Assembly (NCBI GenBank): GCA_029856085.1
Contig: JAHQWI010000075.1
Span: 1-41,799, forward strand
DNA length: 41,799 nucleotides
Source of the DNA: Promethearchaeia archaeon
Lineage (GTDB): Archaea > Asgardarchaeota > Lokiarchaeia > Sigyniarchaeales > SOKP01
Direction of reading: 5' to 3'
Shown here: positions 8,000 through 16,767 of the stretch, in pieces
Numbering within the stretch: position 1 is the stretch's first letter
Layout: the number at the start of each line of letters is the position of its first letter
The notes under the pieces: generated by a model
The model's input: the letters and a program-made list of their open reading frames with translations, nothing else
The model's database searches: none
What the model was told of the DNA's origin: nothing
Translations under genes and position numbers: made by a program

Positions 8000-8893
8000 C
8001 TAAATAAAACCACTTAATTTCAAACCTTCTATTAACCATTTTATATTCATTTCTAAATCATCTAATAATCCATATTCTACCATTTTAGAATTAGGAATAA
8101 AAGTCTCAAAATATTTAAGAGCAATTTCTCTGCTGGAGAGATTCTCATTATACCATTGAATTATCGCATTCTTTGTTTTAAAGTGAATTTCTTCCATTTC
8201 ATCAAGAATAGTTTTGAAATCTTCATCTGTCCATACCCCGAAATGAGCCAAAGTAATAGAATTTAACTTACCTTTCATATCTCTAAGTTTTTGAAAGGTT
8301 TTAAGTAATTCTGATTCATTGAACTCAGGAGGCATAAAAATTGGTTGAACATACGTGTATCCTGATTTATTCATAATTGCATCCCCAGTAAAAATATTTC
8401 TGTTTTTCTCATCGAAAAGTGCAATGGAATCCATTGTATGCCCAAAGAAATTAAATACTTCTAATTTCAGACCATTTAGATCGATTATATCACCTTCTTT
8501 TAACGGGGTTACTTCCTCTATAGGTTCCACTGTAGCTTCAAATACATCATTCATGGCAGCGGGTTCCTTTAAGTTATCTATTGCATTTTCAGAAGCTATT
8601 ACTTCAATATCAACCTCCGGTATTAATGCTTTTAACTCATTCACTCCAGCCGTATGGTCCCAATGTGCATGAGTAAGTAAAATCTTATGGATAGGGTAAA
8701 TTTGATACATTTTTAACTTTTCAATAATCCCTTTTGCCTGATCTGCTGTTGATGTATCAATTAGCATTCTAGTTCCTTCATTTTCAACTACATAAAGGGC
8801 TAAACTTCTTGATGCCCCAAATAAAAAACCATCAATTAAAAAACTGTTATCATTAAATTTCCCTTCTTTATGGATAAAAACCAATTTGATCAC
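8000..8893 (-). CDS. Metallo-beta-lactamase-fold hydrolase
   Basis: 297 residues from a GTG start at 8893. The HxHxDH metal motif is intact (THAHWDH, His75/His77/Asp79/His80), followed by GHTMDS (third metal ligand, about residue 152) and FTGDA (bridging Asp, about 170). It therefore should bind two metal ions. The family includes glyoxalase II, lactonases and thioesterases acting on CoA or glutathione thioesters. Its position between the hydratases and an SDR of a beta-oxidation block makes acyl-CoA thioesterase or lactone hydrolysis a reasonable guess, not a demonstrated role. No signal peptide. The C-terminal 70 residues are helical, as in the SoxH/GloB-like branch. Confidence 0.85.
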   Translation of the reverse strand: MIKLVFIHKEGKFNDNSFLIDGFLFGASRSLALYVVENEGTRMLIDTSTADQAKGIIEKLKMYQIYPIHKILLTHAHWDHTAGVNELKALIPEVDIEVIASENAIDNLKEPAAMNDVFEATVEPIEEVTPLKEGDIIDLNGLKLEVFNFFGHTMDSIALFDEKNRNIFTGDAIMNKSGYTYVQPIFMPPEFNESELLKTFQKLRDMKGKLNSITLAHFGVWTDEDFKTILDEMEEIHFKTKNAIIQWYNENLSSREIALKYFETFIPNSKMVEYGLLDDLEMNIKWLIEGLKLSGFI

Positions 8894-8971
8894 TCTTTTA
8901 ATATGATATACACTTTATTCTAAGAACTTAATAAACATGAAAATAAAAAATAAAAAAAATGAAGTAATTTA

Positions 8972-9910
8972 TTATTTCATTAACTCATCTTGAGAAACGG
9001 CACCTTCTCGTTTAGAAGGTAAGTCTTTCATTAATTCTGGAAATCGTTCCGCTAACTGTTGAGGCGTAAATGGTTTCCAATCATTTGATATTTTCTTTAC
9101 AGCTCTCCATCCTCTGTATACCCAGACTTTATCAGCGATCGCTCTAAAGACCTCACCATTGATACCTTTAGCCTCATCTGTAGCGAGATAGGCTACTAAT
9201 GGTGCGAAATGTGAAGGATGAAAGATATCAAAACCATCAGGAGTTTTTGCTTTCATATAATCTCCCATTCTTGGAGTTAAATCAGTTGTCATACGTGTCC
9301 TAGCACTTGGTACAACACAGTTTACGGTTGCGTATTTAGCAACCTCTCGAGAAATTATAACTGTGAAAGTTGCGATACCTGATTTAGCAGCACCATAATT
9401 TGATTGACCAACATTACCATATAGACCAGAATCAGAAGCGGTATTAATTATTCTGCCAAAATTTCCTAAAGATTCATCCGCTTTTCCTTTTTCCCTGAAA
9501 TAAGCAGCAGCATGTCTAGTCAAATTAAATGTCCCCTTCATATGAACGGCAATAACAAGATCAAACTCTTCTTCTGACATATTAAATATCATTCTATCTC
9601 GCAAAATACCTGCATTATTCACAACGATATCGATTTTACCAAATTCAGAAATTGCTTGGTCGATCATTCCTTTTGTCTTGTTAAAATCAACTACAGAGTC
9701 ATAATTTGCTATTGCTTTGACTCCAAGCTTTTTGCATTCTTCAACAACACTATCCGCGATTTTGGCATCTTTGTCCAAATGAGTAGCCCCACCACCTATA
9801 TCATTAATAACTAAATTACAACCTTCTTTTGCCATAATTAAGGCTTCTTCGCGACCTACACCACGACCCGCCCCAGTAATTAAGGCAACTTTTCCGTCTA
9901 ACATTCCCAT
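8972..9910 (-). CDS. SDR of MFE-2 type, (3R)-hydroxyacyl-CoA dehydrogenase
   Basis: 312 residues. Classical SDR Rossmann motif TGAGRGVG (12-19), Asp37 in VINDIGGG favouring NAD, NNAG near 98-101, and the catalytic Ser159/161-Tyr172-Lys176 set (NYGAAKSG). Segments NYDSV, NNAGILRDR and GNVGQSNYGAAK are those of the dehydrogenase domain of peroxisomal multifunctional enzyme 2. Expected reaction: oxidation of (3R)-hydroxyacyl-CoA to 3-ketoacyl-CoA, using the product of the hydratase-2 genes next to it. A thiolase for the last step lies at 10892-12169. The C-terminal extension (residues about 265-312) is not fused to a hydratase domain, unlike eukaryotic MFE-2. Confidence 0.88.
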   Translation of the reverse strand: MGMLDGKVALITGAGRGVGREEALIMAKEGCNLVINDIGGGATHLDKDAKIADSVVEECKKLGVKAIANYDSVVDFNKTKGMIDQAISEFGKIDIVVNNAGILRDRMIFNMSEEEFDLVIAVHMKGTFNLTRHAAAYFREKGKADESLGNFGRIINTASDSGLYGNVGQSNYGAAKSGIATFTVIISREVAKYATVNCVVPSARTRMTTDLTPRMGDYMKAKTPDGFDIFHPSHFAPLVAYLATDEAKGINGEVFRAIADKVWVYRGWRAVKKISNDWKPFTPQQLAERFPELMKDLPSKREGAVSQDELMK

Positions 9911-9991
9911 ATTTTATCACTCAAAGATTTTGTAAATTATTTTAGGGGAAGAAATTTTCCTTAAACTTTAAATCTTTCATATTAAAAAGAT

Positions 9992-10792
9992 CTAAATTCC
10001 AGCATTAATAGTAAAACCACCATCAACAACTATTTTTGCACCTGAAATATAACTCCCTGCTTTTGATGCCAGAAACACAATTGTTCCCTTAATATCATCT
10101 CCTTTGCCGAATCGCTTCATTGGTATTAGGTTCAATAAAGGTATTCCAATCATTTTGTACATTGGTCCATTTTTATCTTGAAGAAATTCCATCATACCTT
10201 CTTCCATATTGCCTGGAAGAATAGCATTTACCCTAATATTATGTTTACCCCATTCTACTGCTAAAGATCTTGAAAGACCTATAACTCCTATTTTAGAGGT
10301 AGCATAAGCAGTCATCCCACTTGAAAACCCTACTTGTCCATTTTCACTTGAAAAATTGATAATACATCCGTTTTTTTGTCTAATCATCATTTTTCCTATT
10401 TCACGGCAACATAGAAAGGTTCCTGTTATATTTGTACTGATGATACTATTCCATCGTTCCAAACTATATGTTTTGGATTGTGCCATATCTGATATTCCAG
10501 CATTATTCACTAATATATCGCATTTTCCGTAGTGGTCTTTCATAATATTTGCCATTTGCTTTACATCATCTTCCTTTGTTATATCACATTTTATTGAAAT
10601 GCTATTACTGCCAATTTTTTTCAACTTTTCAACTGCATCCTCTAATTTTCCATGAATATCTCTGCCACAAATCGCAACATCTGCTCCTGCTTCAGCTAAT
10701 CCTTCAGCTGAAAAGAATCCTAATCCTCTACCTCCACCGGTGACAAGAGCAATTTGATTATCTAATTTAAACAAATCTTTTATATGTGTCAT
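9992..10792 (-). CDS. SDR-family oxidoreductase, FabG/gluconate dehydrogenase-like
   Basis: 266 residues. TGGGRGLG cofactor motif near residue 18, CGRD after strand 2 (an Arg suited to NADP), NNAG near 95, SSENG and a YATSK active site (Tyr and Lys), and a C-terminal VDGGFTINAG ending typical of 3-oxoacyl-reductase-like and gluconate 5-dehydrogenase-like SDRs. It acts presumably on a hydroxyacyl-CoA or cyclic alcohol in the surrounding pathway. Separated by 81 bases from the MFE-2-like SDR on the same strand and 99 bases from the thiolase, so co-transcription is possible but not tight. Substrate not predictable. Confidence 0.87.
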   Translation of the reverse strand: MTHIKDLFKLDNQIALVTGGGRGLGFFSAEGLAEAGADVAICGRDIHGKLEDAVEKLKKIGSNSISIKCDITKEDDVKQMANIMKDHYGKCDILVNNAGISDMAQSKTYSLERWNSIISTNITGTFLCCREIGKMMIRQKNGCIINFSSENGQVGFSSGMTAYATSKIGVIGLSRSLAVEWGKHNIRVNAILPGNMEEGMMEFLQDKNGPMYKMIGIPLLNLIPMKRFGKGDDIKGTIVFLASKAGSYISGAKIVVDGGFTINAGI

Positions 10793-10891
10793 AAAATCAC
10801 TTTGAGTATTGATTTTATTAAAAAATAGTATATAATAGTAAAAAAAAAGAATGTGTTTATTCTTATTAAACTAGAAATAAATAAAATACAG

Positions 10892-12169
10892 TTAGGCGTC
10901 AAGATTTTCAATTATTGTTGCTACTCCCTGTCCGCCTCCAACACAGGCGTTGGCTATACCGTACTTAGCTTTCTTATCTTTCAAAATCCTTGCTAAGGTT
11001 CCTGTAAGTCGAATCATAGTTGACCCTAAAGGATGCCCAATAGCAGTAGAACCACCCATAACATTGACTTTTTCCCAGGGGAGGTTGAATTTGTCCATGC
11101 AATTCAAAGCAACAATACAAAATGCTTCATTTATTTCCCAATAATCAATATCTTCCGCTTTCATACCAGCGATATCTAAAGCTCGTTTGGTAGCAGGAAC
11201 TGGCCCTCTACCCATTGTTGAGGGATGTACTGCTGCCCAACCGATAGATATAATTCTCGCCATAGGATCAATGCCTCTCTTCTTTGCTTCTTCAGCTTCC
11301 ATACAAACGGCGGTTGTAGCGCCCGCATTCAATGGTGAGGAATTTCCTACAGTAATTACACCTTGGTCAGTCCCTTCTCTCTTTACATAACCCTCTTTAC
11401 CGCCATTTTTTTCTAAATAAAATGGGCGAGATAATCTTGGTAATTTAGCATGACCTTCCATACTCGACGGTCTTACGTTCATATCTCTATCGACCATTAA
11501 CGGAGTGTTAACATCTCCTTCTACATGTCCTTCAATTGGTATGATTTCACCTTTAAACCACCCTTCTTCATGACTTTTAACTGCTAAATTATGAGCTCGT
11601 ACTCCAAACTTATCTAAGACTTCTTTAGTGAATGTGGGTACCTCTTGTTCATATAGTTTCTGAGCTGTTTGAAGCATGTTAAACGATGTCTGCATTTCTA
11701 AATCAGGACGAAAATATTTACTACCTTTCTCTATCAATTTTAAATTAGGCTCAGTACCTCTACCTCTGACTCGTGTCATGTGTTCAAAGCCATTAGCCAA
11801 TACACATTTAGCGTTTCCAGTCATAATTTCCATAATCCCAATATGCATTCCTGAACCTGCTGAACCACATTGTCTGTCAATCGAAAATCCTGGAACACTT
11901 GCAGGAAAACCTGCTAAAAAAAGGGGAATTCTCCCTCCATATGACCAGTTTTCCAAAGTCCCATTTGCAACTCCAAGAGAGGCTTCTTCAATATCTTTTC
12001 TTTCTACGCCTTTATCAGCTAATTTCTCATCAAAGAATTTTATCAACAATTCAGCAACTAATTCATCTCCTCTAATTTCACCAAAAACATCTCTTTCAGG
12101 TTGTTTTGGTCTCGAACGAGAGAATGCAGTTCGAGCATAATCAATTAACCAAACTTCTTTTAATTCCAT
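10892..12169 (-). CDS. Thiolase (acetyl-CoA C-acyltransferase)
   Basis: 425 residues, full length. All catalytic elements are present: nucleophile Cys101 in DRQCGSAGSGM (two residues longer than the common QCASG loop), NEAF, GGSTAIGHPLG with the catalytic His, and the C-terminal CVGGGQG Cys. Reaction: thiolytic cleavage of 3-ketoacyl-CoA, or the reverse condensation. Start MELKEVWLIDYARTAFSR is standard. It heads the minus-strand beta-oxidation block and completes the hydratase-2/SDR series. It shares its N-terminal style, including the GGRIPLFLAGFP segment, with the Cys-less thiolase-like gene at the left edge, which makes the replacement there stand out. Confidence 0.93.
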   Translation of the reverse strand: MELKEVWLIDYARTAFSRSRPKQPERDVFGEIRGDELVAELLIKFFDEKLADKGVERKDIEEASLGVANGTLENWSYGGRIPLFLAGFPASVPGFSIDRQCGSAGSGMHIGIMEIMTGNAKCVLANGFEHMTRVRGRGTEPNLKLIEKGSKYFRPDLEMQTSFNMLQTAQKLYEQEVPTFTKEVLDKFGVRAHNLAVKSHEEGWFKGEIIPIEGHVEGDVNTPLMVDRDMNVRPSSMEGHAKLPRLSRPFYLEKNGGKEGYVKREGTDQGVITVGNSSPLNAGATTAVCMEAEEAKKRGIDPMARIISIGWAAVHPSTMGRGPVPATKRALDIAGMKAEDIDYWEINEAFCIVALNCMDKFNLPWEKVNVMGGSTAIGHPLGSTMIRLTGTLARILKDKKAKYGIANACVGGGQGVATIIENLDA

Positions 12170-12344
12170 ATTCTTTTAACCTTTTTGTTATTTTTTTTGA
12201 ATTTAATTGAAATATTCAATTAAAAAGGAGAATTAAAGATACTATTTTAACAATTTTAATTTTGGAAATTGATTTAGGAGGGTGTAGAGTAGAAAAATTA
12301 ATTAAATATCTAAAAAAAGGATTATAATCTAAGCTTTAATATTT

Positions 12345-12726
12345 TTAATAAATTATTCTGGGGTCGATAATCGTATAAAGAATGTCTGCTGTTAACGTTC
12401 CTGAAATTATTATAAGTGTAAAAAATACAATAAATCCATTTATCAAGTAGTAGTCTGCAAGCATTAAAGAACTATAGAAATAATACCCCATACCTGTATA
12501 ATTAAATGTAATTTCTACAAACAGCGATCCTATAAGCGACGTTGCAATTCCTCCAATAATAAGATGACTCGAAGGAAGCATACCATTTCGTAGAGCATGT
12601 TTATATATTACATCTCTTTCTTTAACACCCTTTGCACGTGCAGTTCTAATATAATCCTTATCCAATACATCTAACATACTAGATCTTGTTTGTCGGGTAA
12701 TACTAGATTTTGTTTGTCGAGATAAA
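12345..12726 (-). pseudogene. Truncated OppB/DppB-type ABC permease
   Basis: Only the C-terminal third of a binding-protein-dependent permease remains: the EAA loop (DYIRTARAKGVKERDVIYKH), two or three membrane segments, and the family ending DPRIIY. Family members are about 310-340 residues, so roughly 200 N-terminal residues are absent. An ATG at 12677 could start a 110-residue protein, but coding similarity continues upstream through RQTRSS and a near-copy, RQTKSS, created by a 24-base direct repeat, then stops where another truncated gene begins. No other peptide transporter subunit is nearby. Interpreted as a non-functional remnant at a rearrangement junction. Confidence 0.8.
12679..12723. 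repeat. 24-base direct repeat at gene breakpoint
   Basis: Two copies of an imperfect unit starting CTAGATYTTGTTTGTCGRG lie head to tail (12679 and 12703, 24-base period). They sit exactly at the join between the truncated permease and the truncated CMD-family gene, and duplicate eight codons of the permease. Confidence 0.7.
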
Positions 12727-13077
12727 GAAATCTTAATTCTACGTATCGCATGGCTCTGTGGTGCTAAATATGAATGGGATCATCACGTTATCGTGGGGAA
12801 ACGAGTTGGACTCACCAGTGATGAAATCAACCGAATAAAAATAGGTTCAGAAGCTCAAGGATGGAATCATTTTGATGCAACTCTATTACGTGCTGTTGAT
12901 GAACTCTACACAAACACATTTTTATCAGATATAACTTGGAAAACATTAACTGAACGCTATGACTCAAATCAGCTCATGGATTTAACTTTTGTTGTTGGTG
13001 CTTACAACATGTTAGCAATGTTTCTCAATTCTTTTGGAGTTCAAACAGAAGAATGTGTGAAAAATCCGTTAGAATAA
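12718..13077 (+). pseudogene. 5'-truncated carboxymuconolactone decarboxylase family gene
   Basis: The reading frame is coherent from about 12718 (RDKEILILRIAWLCGAKYEW) through to the stop at 13077, well upstream of the first ATG at 12793. The EWDHH segment and GLTSDEINRIK are typical of AhpD/CMD-like proteins, which are usually about 170-190 residues; here the first 60 or so residues are missing. The retained EWxHH segment lacks the CxxC peroxidase motif, as in the CMD branch acting on small organic molecules. The 5' end meets the truncated permease head-on at the 24-base repeat. If translation began at the ATG at 12793, a 94-residue fragment would result, probably inactive. Confidence 0.72.
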
Positions 13078-13098
13078 ACTATCCGTTTCGAACTATTG

Positions 13099-14379
13099 TT
13101 ATAACCAGTATACAAGTATAAGTCCGATTAATGGGAAAATTGCTGCAAACGGTAAAACGGAGGCATAAGAATAAGAAACAATTATCCATAAAAACGCAAA
13201 TACTTGATAGGAAATAATTTTGGCTACCTGAAGATCTGTGATCCATATACCCATATAGAAAGCTCTGTCCAAAGGTGCCCGATTTACTATATACTTCGTT
13301 GCCCCAGTATAAATACATCCCCACGAAAAACCAAGGCATATCTGACCCATAATGAAGAAGGTAATATCCCTTGTAGCTGAACCTCTTGCATAGCAGAACA
13401 AAGTTAAAGCCGATAAAATAAATCCAACAGCCAGCAATAATTTTTCTGAAATTTTTGGGTTATCGATGAGTCTTCCCATAATAACCATGGCTACTATTTG
13501 TAAAATAGGGTTGAGTGCAACAACAAAACCTGCTAGTCCTATAGATATTTCAGCGTCATCTAATATAAGGATTATTATTTGGAGGATTGATATTAAACCA
13601 AATTGACGGAAAAAGACACAAATAAAGAGAAGGGATTTAACTTTAGCTCTTTTTCTTGTGGGGTCTGATTTTCCTTTTATTGACTCTTGGACTATTAACT
13701 CTTCCTTAATTAGATCAGTATTACTTTCTTTTTCTATCGTTTCTCCTTTCTTCATATCTCGCACTGGAATAGCAAAAATTAATGATATAGTCGTTGTAAT
13801 TATTAAGAAAAGAACCAACGATTCTACTCCGAATGAAGCAATGACAAAGCTTGATCCTAGAACCCCAATAGCCCAACCAGTGCTCTTAACTGCACTAAGG
13901 AGCGATAGTTGAGTTCCACTAACCTCAGTTGTTCCCAAATTTGCTATTATTTCCTTCTTTTTATTTGATTTTTCTACAATATCAGCAAATAAAGCATTTG
14001 ATGCAGGCATTCTCATTCCTAATAAAGAACCCCTAATAAAATTTAGAATACAATGATAGATGATATTATTACTTAGGTTTAACAGCATAAATACGACAAT
14101 TTGAGCGAAGAGGGCTGAAATAAAAAATAGTTTTCTACGACCTGTTCTATCACTTATTCTTCCAAAAAACCATGAGAAGACTGCCATCCCGACACCCATC
14201 CATGTCATAGTAAATATTATTTCACCAGCAGAGAATCCTTTTGAATCTAAAAATAATGGTAAGAATGCAAAATAGGCATAACCCGCTATTCCTGCAAAAA
14301 ATACAGCAGTAATGAGGGAGAATTTGTTTACAGAGAACCTTTGTTCATCGGATTTGAACTGTATCTTCAGTGTTTTCAT
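13099..14379 (-). CDS. MFS transporter
   Basis: 426 residues with about twelve hydrophobic segments and a long hydrophilic central loop (residues about 215-250, rich in Lys and Glu). The MFS signature between segments 2 and 3 is present as GRISDRTGRRK. The family moves small solutes with proton or ion gradients. Its second half again has a GRLIDNPKISEK loop. No substrate-specific motif was recognised. It ends 21 bases from the CMD remnant, converging with it, and is followed on the other strand by the divergent esterase at 14594. The position beside esterases and acyl-CoA genes suggests import of the substrate or export of a product (inference). Confidence 0.88.
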   Translation of the reverse strand: MKTLKIQFKSDEQRFSVNKFSLITAVFFAGIAGYAYFAFLPLFLDSKGFSAGEIIFTMTWMGVGMAVFSWFFGRISDRTGRRKLFFISALFAQIVVFMLLNLSNNIIYHCILNFIRGSLLGMRMPASNALFADIVEKSNKKKEIIANLGTTEVSGTQLSLLSAVKSTGWAIGVLGSSFVIASFGVESLVLFLIITTTISLIFAIPVRDMKKGETIEKESNTDLIKEELIVQESIKGKSDPTRKRAKVKSLLFICVFFRQFGLISILQIIILILDDAEISIGLAGFVVALNPILQIVAMVIMGRLIDNPKISEKLLLAVGFILSALTLFCYARGSATRDITFFIMGQICLGFSWGCIYTGATKYIVNRAPLDRAFYMGIWITDLQVAKIISYQVFAFLWIIVSYSYASVLPFAAIFPLIGLILVYWL

Positions 14380-14578
14380 AATTTTTAAATTTTATATTGG
14401 TATCATGATCAGCTTTGGTTCATTAAATTAAATAAATTAAAAAAAGGTTTTCAGACAAGTAAAAGTATAATATTTTGCACAAAAAGGTATAGAATTAGAA
14501 CTATCACATTAAAAAAAAAGAATCGTTAAAAGAGAAATTTGATTTTTATTATCATCAATATAGTATTTTAGAACTAAT

Positions 14579-14584
14579 GAGGAG
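14579..14584 (+). promoter_or_regulatory. Shine-Dalgarno site for esterase 1
   Basis: GAGGAG nine bases before the ATG at 14594. It selects that start over an out-of-frame ATG at 14589. The paralogue at 40403 has GAGGAA copies in a tandem repeat instead. Confidence 0.5.
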
Positions 14585-14593
14585 ATAAATGGA

Positions 14594-15739
14594 ATGATAA
14601 AAAAAATTGAAATTCATGGCTTTTGTGATGACCAATTCGAAAATGTAAAGGAAGTTTTCGCTGAAAACTTTAAACCCGATTTGGATGTAGGTGCTTCACT
14701 TGCACTAACAATTAATGGTAAGTTTGTAATTGATATTTGGGCTGGCTATGCTGATGAGGCTCAAACTAAACCATGGAAAAAAGATACAATAGTTAATGTA
14801 TATTCAACTACGAAAGTAATGACAGCCCTTTGCGTGCTCATGCTAGTTGATAGAGGTCTTCTTGATCTTGATGCCCCCGTAGCACAATATTGGCCTGAAT
14901 TTGCTCAAGCAGGTAAAGAAAATTTACCTGTACGTTATCTTCTTAGTCACACAGCAGGTATTCCTGGTTTCGATAAACGTATTCAACCTGAGACGCTCTA
15001 CGATTGGGATGCAATAGTTAACATACTTGCTGCACAGAAATCCTGGTGGAAACCTGGAACTAAAAGTGGATATCATTCAATTACATTTGGGTATCTTCTA
15101 GGTGAATTGGTTAGACGGATAACAGGTAAAACGCTTGGTATTTTTTTTAAAGAAGAGGTAGCAGAGCCCCTTAAAGCAGACTTTCATATAGGTTTATCTG
15201 CAGAACATGATTCCCGCGTTGGAGAATTGATTCCTCCTTCTCCAGCAGATCTTCAAAATGTGGAGAATATTGATCCAAATTCAATACCAATAAGAGTGTT
15301 ACTAAATCCTGTTCTGACAGCTAGAGAAACTCTAACTCGTGAATGGCGAGCAGCAGAAATCCCTGCTTCAAATGGTCATGGGAATGCTAGATCAGTGGCT
15401 CGAGTAGGAACAGCATTAGCTTGTGGAGGTGAGATTGATGGTGTAAGGCTGTTGTCTTTAAAAACTATTGAGAAGGCTTTAGAAGAGCAATCATATAGTA
15501 CTGATTTAGTTCTTAATAAACCTATACGTTTTGGTTTAGGTTTTGGTCTTGTTAGTAAAGATATGCCAATAAGTCCAAATCCGCGTGCATTTTATTGGGG
15601 CGGATGGGGGGGCTCGCATGTCACTATGGATCTTGATGCTAAGTTAAGCTGGGCATATGTTATGAATAGAATGGTGATGTCTCTAACTGGAGACCCTCGT
15701 ACTATGAGTATACGAGAAGCTATATATAAAGCTTTATAA
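14594..15739 (+). CDS. Serine beta-lactamase-like esterase, paralogue 1
   Basis: 381 residues of the class C beta-lactamase/EstB-type serine hydrolase family. Nucleophile motif SxxK is STTK (Ser71, Lys74); the Tyr motif is Y160-H-S162; a WGGWGGSH segment near the C-terminus takes the place of the KTG box. No signal peptide, so cytoplasmic, arguing against a beta-lactamase role and for an esterase or lactonase. The paralogue at 40403-41548 has the same length and motif positions. Each paralogue lies near a molybdoenzyme locus, suggesting that ester or lactone cleavage belongs to the same pathway. It converges on the enoyl-CoA hydratase gene with a 64-base AT-rich spacer. Confidence 0.9.
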   Translation: MIKKIEIHGFCDDQFENVKEVFAENFKPDLDVGASLALTINGKFVIDIWAGYADEAQTKPWKKDTIVNVYSTTKVMTALCVLMLVDRGLLDLDAPVAQYWPEFAQAGKENLPVRYLLSHTAGIPGFDKRIQPETLYDWDAIVNILAAQKSWWKPGTKSGYHSITFGYLLGELVRRITGKTLGIFFKEEVAEPLKADFHIGLSAEHDSRVGELIPPSPADLQNVENIDPNSIPIRVLLNPVLTARETLTREWRAAEIPASNGHGNARSVARVGTALACGGEIDGVRLLSLKTIEKALEEQSYSTDLVLNKPIRFGLGFGLVSKDMPISPNPRAFYWGGWGGSHVTMDLDAKLSWAYVMNRMVMSLTGDPRTMSIREAIYKAL

Positions 15740-15803
15740 TTTTAATCTTTCTTATTTCAAAAAAGAAAATTTAAAAAAAAGTAATCAAAAAAAATAATAA
15801 TTC
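15740..15803. terminator. Convergent A/T-tract spacer
   Basis: This 64-base spacer between two convergent genes contains a T-run early and A-runs later, so each strand meets a T-tract after its stop codon. It may terminate both transcripts. Confidence 0.35.
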
Positions 15804-16631
15804 TTATTTACCTTGAAATTTTGGAGGTCTTTTTTGATTAAACGCCATGATTCCTTCAGTAGAATCCTTCGATAATGCGTTGAGGGCATAACCCCAGTGT
15901 TCAAATTGTAATCCTACATTTAAAGGTACTTGAGTTCCATATTGAATACACTTTTTAATAACGAATAGCGAATTTGTAGCAGCATTTCCTAACCAAGAGG
16001 CTTTTTCATGAACAAAATCTTCAAACTTATCATCATCGACTAAGAAAGAAATAAATCCCCATTCATTCATCTGTTCTGCAGTGAAATGTTCACCAAAGTA
16101 CATCATTCTGTTAACCCTCATTTTTCCAAGTTGCCTAATCATGCGTTGTGTGCCCCCATTACCAGGAAAAATTCCGCGTTTAATTTCAGGGAAACCGAAT
16201 TGTGATCGTTTTGATGCTATAACAAGATCACATACTAAAACTAATTCTAATCCACCCCCCAAAGCATATCCATCAACTGCTGCGATTAAAGGTTTTGGAA
16301 ATTCTTCAATTAAATCATAATACTTATGTCTTAGATACATTGCGTGACTTCGATGGCGTATATTACTCATATCAAGAGTAGGGCCTCCTCGGGCGGATAG
16401 GTCAGCACCCGCAGAGAACGCAGGTCTTTTAGTATATTCTTTAACACCTCTTAAAACTACACAGCGGACATTCTGATCGACCTCTACGGTTTCTAACGCT
16501 TCTGCAATCTCTTTGAGTGTTTGATTTTGAAGGGCATTTAATTTATTAGGACGTATTATTGATACAACTGCATAATTGCCTTCTTCTACTTTTTCAATTT
16601 TTACATGTTCAAACTTTTTTGGTTCAGACAT
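15804..16631 (-). CDS. Enoyl-CoA hydratase (crotonase), both Glu present
   Basis: 275 residues. Both catalytic glutamates of the classical hydratase are kept: GGGLELVL and FGFPEIKRG, followed by FPGNGGTQR. The oxyanion region contains FSAGADLSARGG, and a KEYTKRPAF insertion precedes it. Reaction expected: syn-hydration of 2-enoyl-CoA to (3S)-hydroxyacyl-CoA, or a related hydratase/lyase reaction. Starting ATG at 16631; the first 18 residues are charged and variable. It lies 136 bases after the carboxylesterase gene of the molybdoenzyme operon on the same strand and may be read with it. No (3S)-hydroxyacyl-CoA dehydrogenase of the HAD family is in the window. Confidence 0.92.
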   Translation of the reverse strand: MSEPKKFEHVKIEKVEEGNYAVVSIIRPNKLNALQNQTLKEIAEALETVEVDQNVRCVVLRGVKEYTKRPAFSAGADLSARGGPTLDMSNIRHRSHAMYLRHKYYDLIEEFPKPLIAAVDGYALGGGLELVLVCDLVIASKRSQFGFPEIKRGIFPGNGGTQRMIRQLGKMRVNRMMYFGEHFTAEQMNEWGFISFLVDDDKFEDFVHEKASWLGNAATNSLFVIKKCIQYGTQVPLNVGLQFEHWGYALNALSKDSTEGIMAFNQKRPPKFQGK

Positions 16632-16767
16632 ATTATCTAACCTTTTTTTTAATGTGTATAGTATAATAATTAAAGGATTAATTATGAAAAAGAATTTCTA
16701 TTAGTAGAAAATGGGTCATAAAAAAAAATATAAAAAAATTAGATTGTTGTATTAAAACTTAAACTAA

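Noticed and set aside
12793-13077. CMD-family gene taken as an intact 94-residue protein
   Set aside because: The coding pattern extends upstream of the ATG and the conserved N-terminal part is missing, so a truncated gene is the better reading.
13079-13339. Minus-strand 86-residue frame inside the MFS gene
   Set aside because: It is another frame of the MFS coding sequence with no recognisable protein features.
14594-15739. Antibiotic-resistance beta-lactamase
   Set aside because: Although SxxK and Tyr motifs are present, there is no signal peptide, the KTG box is replaced by WGG-type residues, and the context is catabolic; esterase is more likely.
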